The notes under the pieces are model-generated. The model had not been told where the DNA came from. It saw only the letters and a program-made list of their open reading frames with translations, and ran no database searches. A stretch of 64,000 nt of DNA, taken from contig NZ_CAJSLV010000001.1 in NCBI RefSeq assembly GCF_907177275.1, positions 248,001 to 312,000 on the forward strand, in the 5' to 3' direction. Below are positions 17,401 through 25,798 of the stretch, piece by piece; position 1 is the first letter of the stretch, and each line of letters starts with the position of its first letter. Origin of the DNA: Actinacidiphila cocklensis. Lineage in GTDB: Bacteria > Actinomycetota > Actinomycetes > Streptomycetales > Streptomycetaceae. The position numbers and the translations under genes are program-made.

Positions 17401-20400
17401 AGTCTCCCGCAGCAAGGTCAGCGCCACATGGCACCACGCCGGGTTGGTCGCTGCGTCCGGGTGCACGAGCCACGCCGCCGCCGTTTCCAGTACCCGGTCG
17501 CGGGCACGGTCCCCGACCCAGAAGAGCTTGCGCTCCAGGACGTATCCCCAGCCGGGGTTGGCGACGGTCGACTCGGACTGCAGCCAGGCCAGCGCGATGC
17601 GGGCCACGGTGTCGCTCTGGGTCAGGGAACCGAGCGCCTGGTAGGCGAACGGCCACCCTGAGTCGGTCCAGTGCCCCGGGTCGCCCAGCCAGCGCGTCAG
17701 CGCGTCGAGGTCCAGCGGGCTGCCGGTGAGCGCGGCGACTCGGGCCGCGACGGCACCGGCGCCTGAGGAGGACTCGCCACCCGCGCCGATCCGGCGGCGC
17801 AGAGCGTCGAGGAGTTCCTCGGCGCCTTGGTCACCGGGGTGCAGGGTGCCCACGAGCGCGTGTGCGGTGGGTATCCATGCGTCGGTGGTCAGCGCCGGAT
17901 CCGCGATCGCGGCCGACCCCAGCGCCCTTGGTGTCGGCGACAGCACGACCCCCGGCAACGCCTGTTCCAGACGGATCCAGGCCGGCAGGTCTTCGAGGCC
18001 GATACCCACGGCCGAGCGGGCGAGCGTCTCGTAGGCCGCCGCGAGGGCGACCGGCAGAAGTGCCGGGTCGAGCCTGCCCTGGAACGCGGCTGTGTGCGAC
18101 CTCGCCACGGCGAGCCTGAGTGCTGTCAGCGGCGCGGCCCGCTCGGCGGGGCTCTCGCCGACAAGCCCGCACTCGATGATCGCGTCGCGGAGGACTCCCG
18201 CCGACTGGTGGGCGTCCCGCTCGCCGAACCATCCCTGGAAGAGTGCGTCTGCCAGGTGCGGGTGAGCCAGCCACACGCCGCCGCGCCCGGAGTCGGCAGA
18301 CACAGCGATGTGCTTGTCGCCCTCGGTCAGCTGCGTGAGGGCGTCGCGTTCGGCGTCGGTCAGGGCGCGCAGCGACGCGGCCGGCAGGCCCGCATACAGG
18401 CGGTTGACTGCCAGCAGCTTCGCGATGAACGCCGGGACCCGCGACGACCTCTCCATCCCTTCGAGCCGGGCCTTGAACCTCCGCGCGAAGCTCTCGAGCG
18501 ACGCACCCGTCCCGTACTGGAAGAACCGCTGCACCATCAGGACGTTCGAGGAGGCCAGATGCGCCGGCAGGGTCTGGCTCGTCCGGGCGGTGAACCATCG
18601 TTCGAGCTCAGCGGCGTGGTCGGTGTCGAGTTGTTCGTTCACACGCCTGGCAGTGACCTCGACGTCGTCGAGGAACGCCGACCGGAACGCGCTCCTCTGC
18701 TCGCTCGGTCCGCAGGTGACGATGACCGGAAGTTGCCTGCCCTGGTTGCGTGCCGTGCTCAAGGCACGGACGGCGTCCCGCCAATGCTCCCCCGATCGGC
18801 CCTGGGCCGCCGGGGAGAACCCGTCATCGATCACGATGATCGTCTGATCGCCCGGCTCGGCGTTGGTCAGCGCGAACGAGACGGCTTCGGGGAGCTCCTC
18901 GACATCGTTCCCCAGCCACAGCATCATGCCGCGGTTCGTCTGGCGGATCCTGGCCAGGGTCTGCAGCATCAGGACGCTCTTTCCGCACCCTGAGCGGCCC
19001 TCGAACCAGTACACCGGCAGCCTGCGGCCGATGTCCGCCTCCGCGCTCTCGACGCTGTCGAGCCACAGTTCGAGATGTTCGGCCGCCGGTCCGACCTGCC
19101 AGTCCCGGTCCGCGAAGAAGCCGTCCACGACGTGCGACGGCTTCGGCTGGGCGCCGGCGAGGTAGTCGCCCGGTGTGACCTCGGCCGGCGGGGCAAAGGT
19201 GTCGGTGAGTACGACGATGCCCTGGGAGAGGCAGTCCTTCGGCGGGCTCAACCGCAGCGTCGTCAGGTCCGAGAAGAGCTCGTCGGCAAGGTCGGCCGGA
19301 CGCCGCCCCTCGGAGACCGCCGAGGCGAGGCGCTCGGTCCAGCGGTCGATCCAACCCAGCGGATTGCTGACCCGCAGCACCCCGGAGGTGAGCATTTCCA
19401 TCGCCTCCGACCGGGGCGACGGGTCGGTGGTCAGACTCAGCCGTGCCGTGAAGTCGGCAACCGCATCGTCGTCGCCGCCCTGGGCCGGACGCCACCGGTC
19501 CACCACCGTACGGACGGTGGACGCGGCCCGCCTCCGACAGCGAATCTCGAACCGCAGATTCGCCGCGCCGTCGGCCAGTACCTCCTCGGCGGTCCGAGAC
19601 ACCGACCACAGGTCCTCGAGCGCGGCCCGCACCGGATCCCCCGGCCCCACCAGTTTCGCCTGAACGGTGATCGGTTCCTCCACCCCGCCGGTGGCGGCGA
19701 AGCCGGACAGCGCCTCGGCGAGAGGGGCACGGCTTCCGGGCTGACGAAGCCACGCCGCGATCGAGTCCCGGAGCGCCGAGTGCAGCTGGAAATCTAAGTC
19801 ACCGGTGGTCTGGCGATCGCCGCCCGCCCCCTCCCGGGACCCGTACGCCCAACGGTCCCGAAGCTTCGCGAGGTTCCTGGGTGTGCTCGGGATCTCCTCG
19901 GTGTCGCCGGTGGCTGTCGCCGCGGCAGCCGCGACGAGAGCGACCAGGTTGCGAGTCCGGCCGTAGACAAGAGCGTCGCGGCTGGAAGGCTTGCAGATGG
20001 CGACATGGTCGGCGTCGACGCCGACAGGCTGCACCTTCGGCAGCGCGGGGTCCGCCGACGCGGCGTCAACGACCTGAAACCCTTTGGTCGGCCTGGTCTC
20101 GAAGAACACCAGATGCTGGATCCCGGTGGTCGAGTCGTGGACCCAGTTCTGATAGCGCGTCGACAGCTGCCGCAGATGCGCGCCATTGCTCCGCAGGTCC
20201 TTCACGGCGTCCGTGCCGCGGTAGATCTTGCCCAGTGCGTCGACCGTCTTCGTCAGGCCCGAGCCGTTGTGGGGCGTCCCGAGGAACACGACGGCCCTGG
20301 TCATCTCCGCGAACGACGCGAACTCGGTTCCGCCGTACGCCGCATAGAGCAGCGCCTCTTTGACGATCAGGCCGCCCATGCTGTGCGTGACGAACACCAG

Positions 20401-20700
20401 CGGCCGCTCACCGACTCGTTTGAGCTGCAACGAGGCCAGCACATTGATCATGCGGTCCTCCATCGGTATCGCATGACCGCGCCAGCCGCTCGACCAGGCG
20501 TCGTACCCCACCGACCAGACCGCGACACCGCTCACGTCCTCGGCCAGCCACCTCGGCCAGAAGTCCTTCTTGCCCGCGGTCCAGGACTTCTTCGGATGCC
20601 CGTCCAGGCCGTGCAGGAACACCACATCCAGCACGGCATCATCCGGTACGTGTACTGCGACGACCTCGGTCAACTCGACGACCCCCCACCCAGACCGCAC
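14455..20700 (-). CDS. Giant STAND-like protein: hydrolase, P-loop NTPase, W repeats, three S1 domains
   Basis: 2081 residues. Residues about 20-260 form a SERAC1/PGAP1/SesB-type alpha/beta hydrolase: F-L-H-G-L-D-G-H-P-K-K-S-W at 28-40, nucleophile Ser107 in T-H-S-M-G-G, G-T-P-H-N-G-S at 141-147, and His232 in D-H-V-A-I-C-K-P. About 300-500 is a linking region. About 540-800 is a P-loop NTPase with Walker A G-R-S-G-C-G-K-S (568-575) and Walker B I-I-V-I-D-D (621-626). From 1004 to about 1800 there are some twenty repeats of about 38 residues with W-x11-W. Three S1 RNA-binding folds follow (about 1823-1889, 1917-1982, 2010-2081). The order effector, STAND switch, repeat sensor resembles fungal NLRs and bacterial anti-phage STAND proteins; the S1 tail is unusual. 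A TTG at 20673 after a G-run is an alternative start. No signal peptide. Confidence 0.85.
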   Translation of the reverse strand: MRSGWGVVELTEVVAVHVPDDAVLDVVFLHGLDGHPKKSWTAGKKDFWPRWLAEDVSGVAVWSVGYDAWSSGWRGHAIPMEDRMINVLASLQLKRVGERPLVFVTHSMGGLIVKEALLYAAYGGTEFASFAEMTRAVVFLGTPHNGSGLTKTVDALGKIYRGTDAVKDLRSNGAHLRQLSTRYQNWVHDSTTGIQHLVFFETRPTKGFQVVDAASADPALPKVQPVGVDADHVAICKPSSRDALVYGRTRNLVALVAAAAATATGDTEEIPSTPRNLAKLRDRWAYGSREGAGGDRQTTGDLDFQLHSALRDSIAAWLRQPGSRAPLAEALSGFAATGGVEEPITVQAKLVGPGDPVRAALEDLWSVSRTAEEVLADGAANLRFEIRCRRRAASTVRTVVDRWRPAQGGDDDAVADFTARLSLTTDPSPRSEAMEMLTSGVLRVSNPLGWIDRWTERLASAVSEGRRPADLADELFSDLTTLRLSPPKDCLSQGIVVLTDTFAPPAEVTPGDYLAGAQPKPSHVVDGFFADRDWQVGPAAEHLELWLDSVESAEADIGRRLPVYWFEGRSGCGKSVLMLQTLARIRQTNRGMMLWLGNDVEELPEAVSFALTNAEPGDQTIIVIDDGFSPAAQGRSGEHWRDAVRALSTARNQGRQLPVIVTCGPSEQRSAFRSAFLDDVEVTARRVNEQLDTDHAAELERWFTARTSQTLPAHLASSNVLMVQRFFQYGTGASLESFARRFKARLEGMERSSRVPAFIAKLLAVNRLYAGLPAASLRALTDAERDALTQLTEGDKHIAVSADSGRGGVWLAHPHLADALFQGWFGERDAHQSAGVLRDAIIECGLVGESPAERAAPLTALRLAVARSHTAAFQGRLDPALLPVALAAAYETLARSAVGIGLEDLPAWIRLEQALPGVVLSPTPRALGSAAIADPALTTDAWIPTAHALVGTLHPGDQGAEELLDALRRRIGAGGESSSGAGAVAARVAALTGSPLDLDALTRWLGDPGHWTDSGWPFAYQALGSLTQSDTVARIALAWLQSESTVANPGWGYVLERKLFWVGDRARDRVLETAAAWLVHPDAATNPAWCHVALTLLRETRGELLAEVERASVGWLSDERSHRTLTWHYLYRRMHNEVAPSSRRERAQLISLGKEWLQSPNSFSTGWPIVFDALYSTLGAEERDELLRAVTDWVLDETHFSDSNWINVCTGLMRHLGPREHALVVALATTWVREPMHQFLRRWDKSLERLISVVGSTGRDDLVGIGMQWLREWIDQDDPRWGSVAQTLMRATDGTDQTELLGLVRRWIDTASAQEDPLWPVVVTHFVERTPGAHQAPVFETAGRWLKASVHRSGQGWTRLLELLVDADHDREAVGESAADRLVGHRRFRDVDDWGNVYALVLGSDLAFDRGELVEAGLEFLRTRSLDDRVDRSQVVGGLLSVLDGSGRAELVRLEFLWLWNRHNWRYPSWNRVFQIMMDAAPDERGELRQLGLQWLKNISGNGGWGWVLEHVHPLTTGQEREQLAAFLWNWFADPVNRDSPASSKAIECAVALSDTAALDADEVYALGLDWLTRRQNFAGRRWSFVFRALGERHSAEHSPELADLAVAWLSDSRSRADVGWPFVLSSAADLADDRHLAELHRLAESWLADPVNWGDQNWGHTTGTVSRILTGLSDPDVAAAGRWLALPLTRRSRTWRYCWRPVAPRLEPEVRDAAISGSLDDPWTRSSRQWGFRYLDAAEYLDLSATPVGEQVVEWCSRRRWSKDPVWPHVITLGLRVADPSARAALTRLAEAWLLEPDNTIGRGTVEAALLEPIEFGDLAPSQTRTAVVSNIVDYGAFVNLGGHNGLIHKSEMAYGPADHRKVLQIGQHVTVRVLRVDSDTGKIALSLRLQSPVDPHLDAARASLPPLDLATCSPGTQLDGVVTGVVEYGVFVDVGRVTGLAHISRIPGSADPRTRFTVGQHVRCLIVSFDPAKERLSLSLNAHAPAARDRAAPKGARPRISLGDCSEGDLMEGVVTRVMPYGVFLDVGGVSGLLHNREMESGGPRSRAQVARPGHRLRVRVRRIDQEKGRLDFSLRGVA

Positions 20701-20838
20701 ACACCAACTCGCGCGGGCTACTCAGCAGTCGGCATTCCCGCGCATAGCGTACTCTCCGGCCCATTGGCGGCGTAGCCGTCGTAGCCTCCCAGAACAACCG
20801 GCCTGACACCGCCCGCGTTCTGATCGGGCGGAAGCCGC

Positions 20839-21924
20839 TCAGCGCAGTACGGCCGACAGCAGGTCGGTGCCCAGCGCCGCCAGGTCGGGCAGGTTGAGGG
20901 TGTAGCGGACGTAACGACCGTCCCGTCGAGTCGTGAGCAGGTCCGCCCGGCGCAGGACGGCGAGGTGGCGGGACACCTCAGGGGGCGAGAGCTCCCAGAA
21001 GTTGGCCAGCTCCGCGGTGGTGTGCGGGCCGCGGGCCAGCGTGCGCAGCAGCCGCAGCCGTACCGGATGCGCGAGCGCCTCCAGCCGGAGGGTGACCGTC
21101 TCCAGCGAGACGGGCTCGGCCGGACCCGGCTCGGCGACGGGGTACTGCACCACCGGATGCCACCCGGGCGCGTGGACCGCCACCAGGTGCGGGCGGCCGA
21201 AGACGCTGGGGATGAAGGTGACCCCGGCGCCACGGGCGGCGGTCGCCTTGTCCTGCACCTTGTCCACGATGATGCAGTCGCCGTCCGGCGCCAGCGTGAC
21301 CGCCCCGGAGACCGAGGCGAGTGCCGCCCCGACACCCTGGCGCCTGAGCAGGTCGTTCTTCAGCCGCAGATCGCCGGCGAGCTGCACCGCGACGCCCGCC
21401 CAGGCGCCGTCGAAGAAGGCCCCGGCGCATTCCTCAAGGGTGTGGCGCACCCGCGCCCGTACCGCGGCCGGGTCCGCGAGCAGCCGTTCCGCGAAGGCCT
21501 CCTGCAGTGCGCCGCGGGCCTGGGCCACGTCCAGGGCGCGCTCGCGCGCCGCCGTGTCGGTGAGCGGCGACGCCCCGGGGAAATGGACCCGGTTGCTGCC
21601 GCACGTGGTGACGAGCGCGGCGGTCACGTACGTCTCGTCGTCGATCCGGTCCACGTCGTCCAGTTCCTCGGCGAGGGTCGGCCGGGGCCGCGCGGGGATG
21701 AGGAAGTCGGCCTGCGAGGAACGCCAGAGGAACTCCGCCTCCCTGAGCCGCTCGGCCAGCTCCGGCCGCAGCCCGGCCCAGACGTCCGCGGCCCAGCCCG
21801 CGAACTGCGGATGGTGACCGGGTTCTGCCAGCACGTGCAGCATCGCGGTCAGCTCGGCCAGCGGGGAGGCGGCGAACCGCACGCGCTCGGACGGCAGACC
21901 GCTGATGGCGATCCTCAGCGTCAT
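20839..21924 (-). CDS. ArsR-type winged-helix regulator with long N-terminal domain
   Basis: 361 residues from the ATG at 21924. The last 90 or so hold an ArsR helix-turn-helix (L-E-A-L-A-H-P-V-R-L-R-L-L-R-T-L and, later, S-P-P-E-V-S-R-H-L-A-V-L-R-R-A-D). The first 250 form a larger domain seen in actinomycete ArsR-like proteins (DUF5937 type, from memory). No Cys pair for metal sensing is evident, so it is unlikely to be a classic metal sensor. It is divergent from the MFS gene, with an inverted repeat in the gap. Confidence 0.85.
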   Translation of the reverse strand: MTLRIAISGLPSERVRFAASPLAELTAMLHVLAEPGHHPQFAGWAADVWAGLRPELAERLREAEFLWRSSQADFLIPARPRPTLAEELDDVDRIDDETYVTAALVTTCGSNRVHFPGASPLTDTAARERALDVAQARGALQEAFAERLLADPAAVRARVRHTLEECAGAFFDGAWAGVAVQLAGDLRLKNDLLRRQGVGAALASVSGAVTLAPDGDCIIVDKVQDKATAARGAGVTFIPSVFGRPHLVAVHAPGWHPVVQYPVAEPGPAEPVSLETVTLRLEALAHPVRLRLLRTLARGPHTTAELANFWELSPPEVSRHLAVLRRADLLTTRRDGRYVRYTLNLPDLAALGTDLLSAVLR

Positions 21925-21965
21925 CCCCCCATCATCACCGCCCGGCAGCACGGCGACGGCGTCGA

Positions 21966-21982
21966 TTGACGATGCGCGTCAA
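21966..21982. promoter_or_regulatory. Candidate operator between ArsR-type and MFS genes
   Basis: TTGACG (21966-21971) and CGTCAA (21977-21982) form a perfect 6-5-6 inverted repeat in the 101-base divergent gap. TTGAC may also be part of the MFS promoter. Control by the adjacent regulator is inferred. Confidence 0.5.
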
Positions 21983-22025
21983 CCGACGTGCCCCGCCCCT
22001 GCGGCCGAGCGCACCGTCTGACCCC

Positions 22026-23270
22026 ATGGCAACCCTCACCAGAATCCAGCCCCGCGCCCTCGTCCGCGCCTCAGGAGGCCCCCGCTACGCCGTCGCCCTG
22101 GCGGTGGACGCGCTGGGCACCGGCCTGCTGCGGCCCTTTCTGCTGCTCTACGGCGTGACGGTCCTGGGGCTGTCCGCTCCGGTCACCGGCACCGCCATGA
22201 CGGCCGGCATCGTCTCGGGCCTGGTGTGCATGCCCGCGGTGGGCCGATGGCTGGACAGCGGCGCGCGCAGCACGGTCGTGGCGGCGTCGATGCTGGTGCG
22301 GGTGCTGGGCGTGGCGCTGCTGCTGGCTGCCCCGGCGGGGCACGTCGGGCTCTTCGCGGCGGCGGCGCTCTTCCTCGGCATCGGCAACCAGGCATGGCCG
22401 GCCGCCCACGCCGCACTCGTGGCCACGGTCGCCCACGGCAGGGAACGCGACACCGCCCTCGCAGGGGCACGAGCCCTGCGCAACGCCGCCCTGGGCGTCG
22501 GAGCACTGCTCGCCACCGTGTGCATGGCGGGCGGCACCACCGCACTCCGGGGGCTGGCAGCTGTCACCGCGCTCGCCTACGTTGCCGCGGCGGCCCTGGC
22601 GTGGTCGGTCCACGTGCACGCACATCCGGCGCAGGCCGCCCCGGCCGGGGACCGGGACGACGAGCCCGCACCCCGGATGCTCGCGCTGCTCGCCGCCAAC
22701 GTGGTCTACGTCTTCTGCCTCAACGTCCCCGAGATCGCGCTCCCGCTGGTCCTGGTGACGCAGCTCCACGCGTCCCCGGTGTGGCCGGCAGCCGTCTTCG
22801 TGGCCAACACGGCGCTGGTCGTCACCCTCCAGGTACCGGTCACCGTCCTGATGTCCCGCTTCTCCCGGCGGACCGTGCTGGCCCTCTCCGGCGTGGTGCT
22901 GGCCGCGTCCTACCTCGGCTTCCTCGCGGCCACCCCGCTGGGACACGGCTGGAGTGTCCCGGCCGTCGCCGCGGTGTCCGTGGTCTGCACGATCGGCGAG
23001 ATCATCTACGCCGGCAGCGCCACCGCGCTCGTCACCGCCCTCGCCCCGGCCCATGTCCTGGGACGCGCCCTCACCCGCTTCCAGCTCTCCACGGGCTTCG
23101 GCCTCGCCGTCTCCCCTGCGGTCATCACCGCGCTCGCCCCGCACGGCCCGGCCGCCCTGTGGGGCAGCCTCGCCGGCGCGACACTCCTGTCCGCCTCCGC
23201 CGTCGCCACCGAGAAGGACCACGGCACGCGGACCAGCGGTTTCCGCCCCCGGGAGCGGGCGGGCGTGTGA
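22026..23270 (+). CDS. MFS transporter
   Basis: 414 residues from the ATG at 22026, with about twelve hydrophobic segments and the usual cytoplasmic loop in the middle (rich in charged residues around 205-220). It matches the major facilitator superfamily, probably a drug or metabolite exporter. No obvious 14-TM extension. It is divergent from the ArsR-type gene and 202 bases upstream of the MfnB-type gene on the same strand. It could therefore export the product of that cluster, but the gap makes one transcript uncertain. Nothing coding is seen in 23271-23472. Confidence 0.88.
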   Translation: MATLTRIQPRALVRASGGPRYAVALAVDALGTGLLRPFLLLYGVTVLGLSAPVTGTAMTAGIVSGLVCMPAVGRWLDSGARSTVVAASMLVRVLGVALLLAAPAGHVGLFAAAALFLGIGNQAWPAAHAALVATVAHGRERDTALAGARALRNAALGVGALLATVCMAGGTTALRGLAAVTALAYVAAAALAWSVHVHAHPAQAAPAGDRDDEPAPRMLALLAANVVYVFCLNVPEIALPLVLVTQLHASPVWPAAVFVANTALVVTLQVPVTVLMSRFSRRTVLALSGVVLAASYLGFLAATPLGHGWSVPAVAAVSVVCTIGEIIYAGSATALVTALAPAHVLGRALTRFQLSTGFGLAVSPAVITALAPHGPAALWGSLAGATLLSASAVATEKDHGTRTSGFRPRERAGV

Positions 23271-23472
23271 GCCGCGCCGCCGGTTCCCGGACCGGCGTGG
23301 ACGGCGCGCGGGGAGGGCGCGGACCGGTCAGGGCAGTGACCCGTACGGGACCCGTGCGCTCTGCCGGGGGGCGGGGGGCCGCCGTGATGATGAGCAGACC
23401 GCACGTGATCCGGGCGGCGTCCGCGCCACTGCCGTGTGCCGGGCGGACCAGGTGAGCGAAAAGGAGTCCCCG

Positions 23473-24228
23473 TTGTTGCTTCTCATCTCCCCGGACAGCG
23501 TCGAGGAGGCCCTCGACTGCGCGAAGGCCGCCGAGCACCTCGACATCGTCGACGTCAAGAAGCCCGACGAGGGATCGCTCGGCGCGAACTTCCCTTGGGT
23601 GATCAGGGAGATCCGCGGCGCGGTCCCGGCGGACACGCCGGTCTCCGCCACCGTGGGCGACGTACCGTACAAGCCCGGCACGGTGGCCCAGGCCGCGCTC
23701 GGCGCGGTGGTGTCCGGGGCCTCGTACATCAAGGTCGGCCTCTACGGGTGCACGACGACCGAGCAGGCCGTCGAGGTGATGCGCGGGGTCGTCAGGGCGG
23801 TGAAGGACCACCGCCCTGACGCGTTCGTGGTGGCCTCGGGCTACGCCGACGCCCACCGGATCGGCTGCGTCAACCCGCTCGCGCTGCCGGACATCGCCCG
23901 GCGCTCCGGCTCCGACGCGGCCATGCTCGACACCGCGATCAAGGACGGCAGCGGGCTGTTCGACCACGTCCCGCCGGACGTCTGCGGCGAGTTCGTCCGG
24001 CTCGCCCACGAGGCGGACCTGCTCGCGGCCCTGGCCGGCAGCGTCAAGGTGGGGGATCTCGGCGCGCTGACCCGGATCGGCACGGACATCGTCGGGGTGC
24101 GCGGCGCGGTCTGCGAGGGCGGCGACCGCAACACCGGCAGGATCCAGCCGCACCTGGTGGCCGCCTTCCGGGCGGAGATGGACCGGCACGCCCGGGAGCA
24201 CACCGCCGGCGTCGCCGCCGCGAGCTGA
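23473..24228 (+). CDS. mfnB: MfnB-type (5-formylfuran-3-yl)methyl phosphate synthase
   Basis: 251 residues from a TTG at 23473 with AAGGAG 6 bases upstream; a GTG at 23452 lacks such a site. It aligns from memory with archaeal MfnB along its length: [29 protein letters not shown] and Y-I-K-V-G-L-Y-G. K29, K87, D153 and K157 fall at a constant +2 offset from the catalytic Lys27, Lys85, Asp151 and Lys155 of the Methanocaldococcus enzyme. That enzyme condenses two glyceraldehyde-3-phosphates to a phosphorylated hydroxymethyl furaldehyde for methanofuran. No methanofuran genes are near; instead dehydrogenases and a methyltransferase follow within 8 bases. Confidence 0.88.
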   Translation: MLLLISPDSVEEALDCAKAAEHLDIVDVKKPDEGSLGANFPWVIREIRGAVPADTPVSATVGDVPYKPGTVAQAALGAVVSGASYIKVGLYGCTTTEQAVEVMRGVVRAVKDHRPDAFVVASGYADAHRIGCVNPLALPDIARRSGSDAAMLDTAIKDGSGLFDHVPPDVCGEFVRLAHEADLLAALAGSVKVGDLGALTRIGTDIVGVRGAVCEGGDRNTGRIQPHLVAAFRAEMDRHAREHTAGVAAAS

Positions 24229-24235
24229 CCGCGGC

Positions 24236-25798
24236 ATGCCGAGTCATCAGTCGCCGCCCGGGCAGGAAGCCCGCGGGGCGCAGGAGTTCAGCGGCGCGCA
24301 GGAAGCCCGCGGGGCGCCCGAGGCCCGTCGCGCGCCGGAAGCCCGGAGCGGACCCGAACCGGTCGGCCCGTCCGAGGCCCGTCGCGCGCCCGAAGCCCGC
24401 GGTGAGCGCTTCGCGGTCGTCGATCCCGCCACGGGGGAGGCGTTCGACGAGGCTCCCGACCAGCGGCCGGACGAGCTGGACGCCGTCGTCGACCGGGCAC
24501 ACGCGGCCTGGCGCGGCTGGCGGAGCGACCCCGCGGCCCGCACCGCCGCGCTGCTCGCGGCGGCCGGCGCGGTGGAGGCGGCCCGTGCCGACCTCGCGCC
24601 GCTGCTCACCCGCGAGCAGGGCAAGCCCCTGGCCGAGTCGTACGCGGAGATCGCCCGCGTGGCGGCCCGCCTGCGCTACTTCGCCGAACTGGACCCCGGG
24701 CGCGTGCCGATCACCGACGGCCGGCCGGTGCGCAGCGAGGTCCGCTGGCGCCCGCTCGGGCCGGTCGCGGGGATCGTCCCGTGGAACTTCCCGCTGCAGC
24801 TCGCGTCCGCGAAGTTCGCGCCCGCGCTGGCCGCGGGGAACACGGTGGTGCTCAAACCGTCGCCGTTCACGCCGCTGGCCACACGGCTGCTGGTGTCGGT
24901 CGTCGCGGCCGCCCTGCCCGCGGACGTCCTGACGGTGGTCACCGGCCGCGAACCCCTCGGCGCCCGCCTCGCGGCCCACCCGGGCATCCGCCATGTGACC
25001 TTCACCGGTTCGATTCCCACCGGGCGGGCCGTCGCGGCCGGCGCGGCGGCCTCGCTCGCCCGGGTCACCCTGGAGCTGGGCGGCAACGACGCCGCCATCC
25101 TGCTGGACGACGTGGACGTCGAGCGGATCGCGGACCGGCTGTTCTGGGCGGCGTTCCGCAACTGCGGGCAGGTCTGCATGGCGGTCAAACGCGTCTACGC
25201 CCCGGCCCGGCTGTACTCCCAGGTGGTCGAGGCTCTCGCGCAGCGCGCGAAGTCCGTCGTCGTCGGCGCGGGGCTCGACCCGGACTCGCAGCTGGGGCCG
25301 CTGAACAACGCCCCCCAGCTGGCCCGGGTGGAGAGCTGCACCGCCGGCGCGCTCGCGGACGGTGCCAGGGCCGCGGCCGGGGGCCACCGGCTCGACCGTC
25401 CTGGCTACTTCTTCGCCCCGACGGTCCTCGCCGATGTCCGCCCCGGCAGCCCGGTGGTGGTCGAGGAGCAGTTCGGGCCGGTCCTGCCGGTGCTGCCGTA
25501 CGGGAACCTCGACGAGGCCGTCGCGGCCGCCAACGGCACCGGCTTCGGGCTGGGCGGCTCGGTCTGGGCGACCGACCTGGACCGGGCCGAGGCGGTGGCC
25601 GGCCGGCTGGAGTGCGGCACGGCCTGGATCAACCACCACGCCGAACTGTCCCTCGCCCAGCCCTTCGCGGGCACCAAGGAGAGCGGCGTCGGTGTCGCGG
25701 GCGGGCCGTGGGGGCTGTACGGGAACCTCCAGCCGTTCGTCCTGCACCGCCCGCTGGAAGCGGCGGAGGCCGAGGCCGAGGTGGTGGCGTGGCGCTGA
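24236..25798 (+). CDS. Aldehyde dehydrogenase with repetitive N-terminal head
   Basis: 520 residues. A low-complexity head (residues about 8-57) repeats A-P-E-A-R / A-Q-E-A-R units. The catalytic core follows: V-P-W-N-F-P near 180, general base Glu280 in L-E-L-G-G-N-D, and nucleophile Cys314 in G-Q-V-C-M-A, spaced as usual for NAD(P)-dependent aldehyde dehydrogenases. It begins 8 bases after the mfnB-like stop and overlaps the next gene, so it is in the same operon. It would oxidise an aldehyde, plausibly the furaldehyde or a derivative. The head may be a linker; the core alone could start later. Confidence 0.87.
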   Translation: MPSHQSPPGQEARGAQEFSGAQEARGAPEARRAPEARSGPEPVGPSEARRAPEARGERFAVVDPATGEAFDEAPDQRPDELDAVVDRAHAAWRGWRSDPAARTAALLAAAGAVEAARADLAPLLTREQGKPLAESYAEIARVAARLRYFAELDPGRVPITDGRPVRSEVRWRPLGPVAGIVPWNFPLQLASAKFAPALAAGNTVVLKPSPFTPLATRLLVSVVAAALPADVLTVVTGREPLGARLAAHPGIRHVTFTGSIPTGRAVAAGAAASLARVTLELGGNDAAILLDDVDVERIADRLFWAAFRNCGQVCMAVKRVYAPARLYSQVVEALAQRAKSVVVGAGLDPDSQLGPLNNAPQLARVESCTAGALADGARAAAGGHRLDRPGYFFAPTVLADVRPGSPVVVEEQFGPVLPVLPYGNLDEAVAAANGTGFGLGGSVWATDLDRAEAVAGRLECGTAWINHHAELSLAQPFAGTKESGVGVAGGPWGLYGNLQPFVLHRPLEAAEAEAEVVAWR

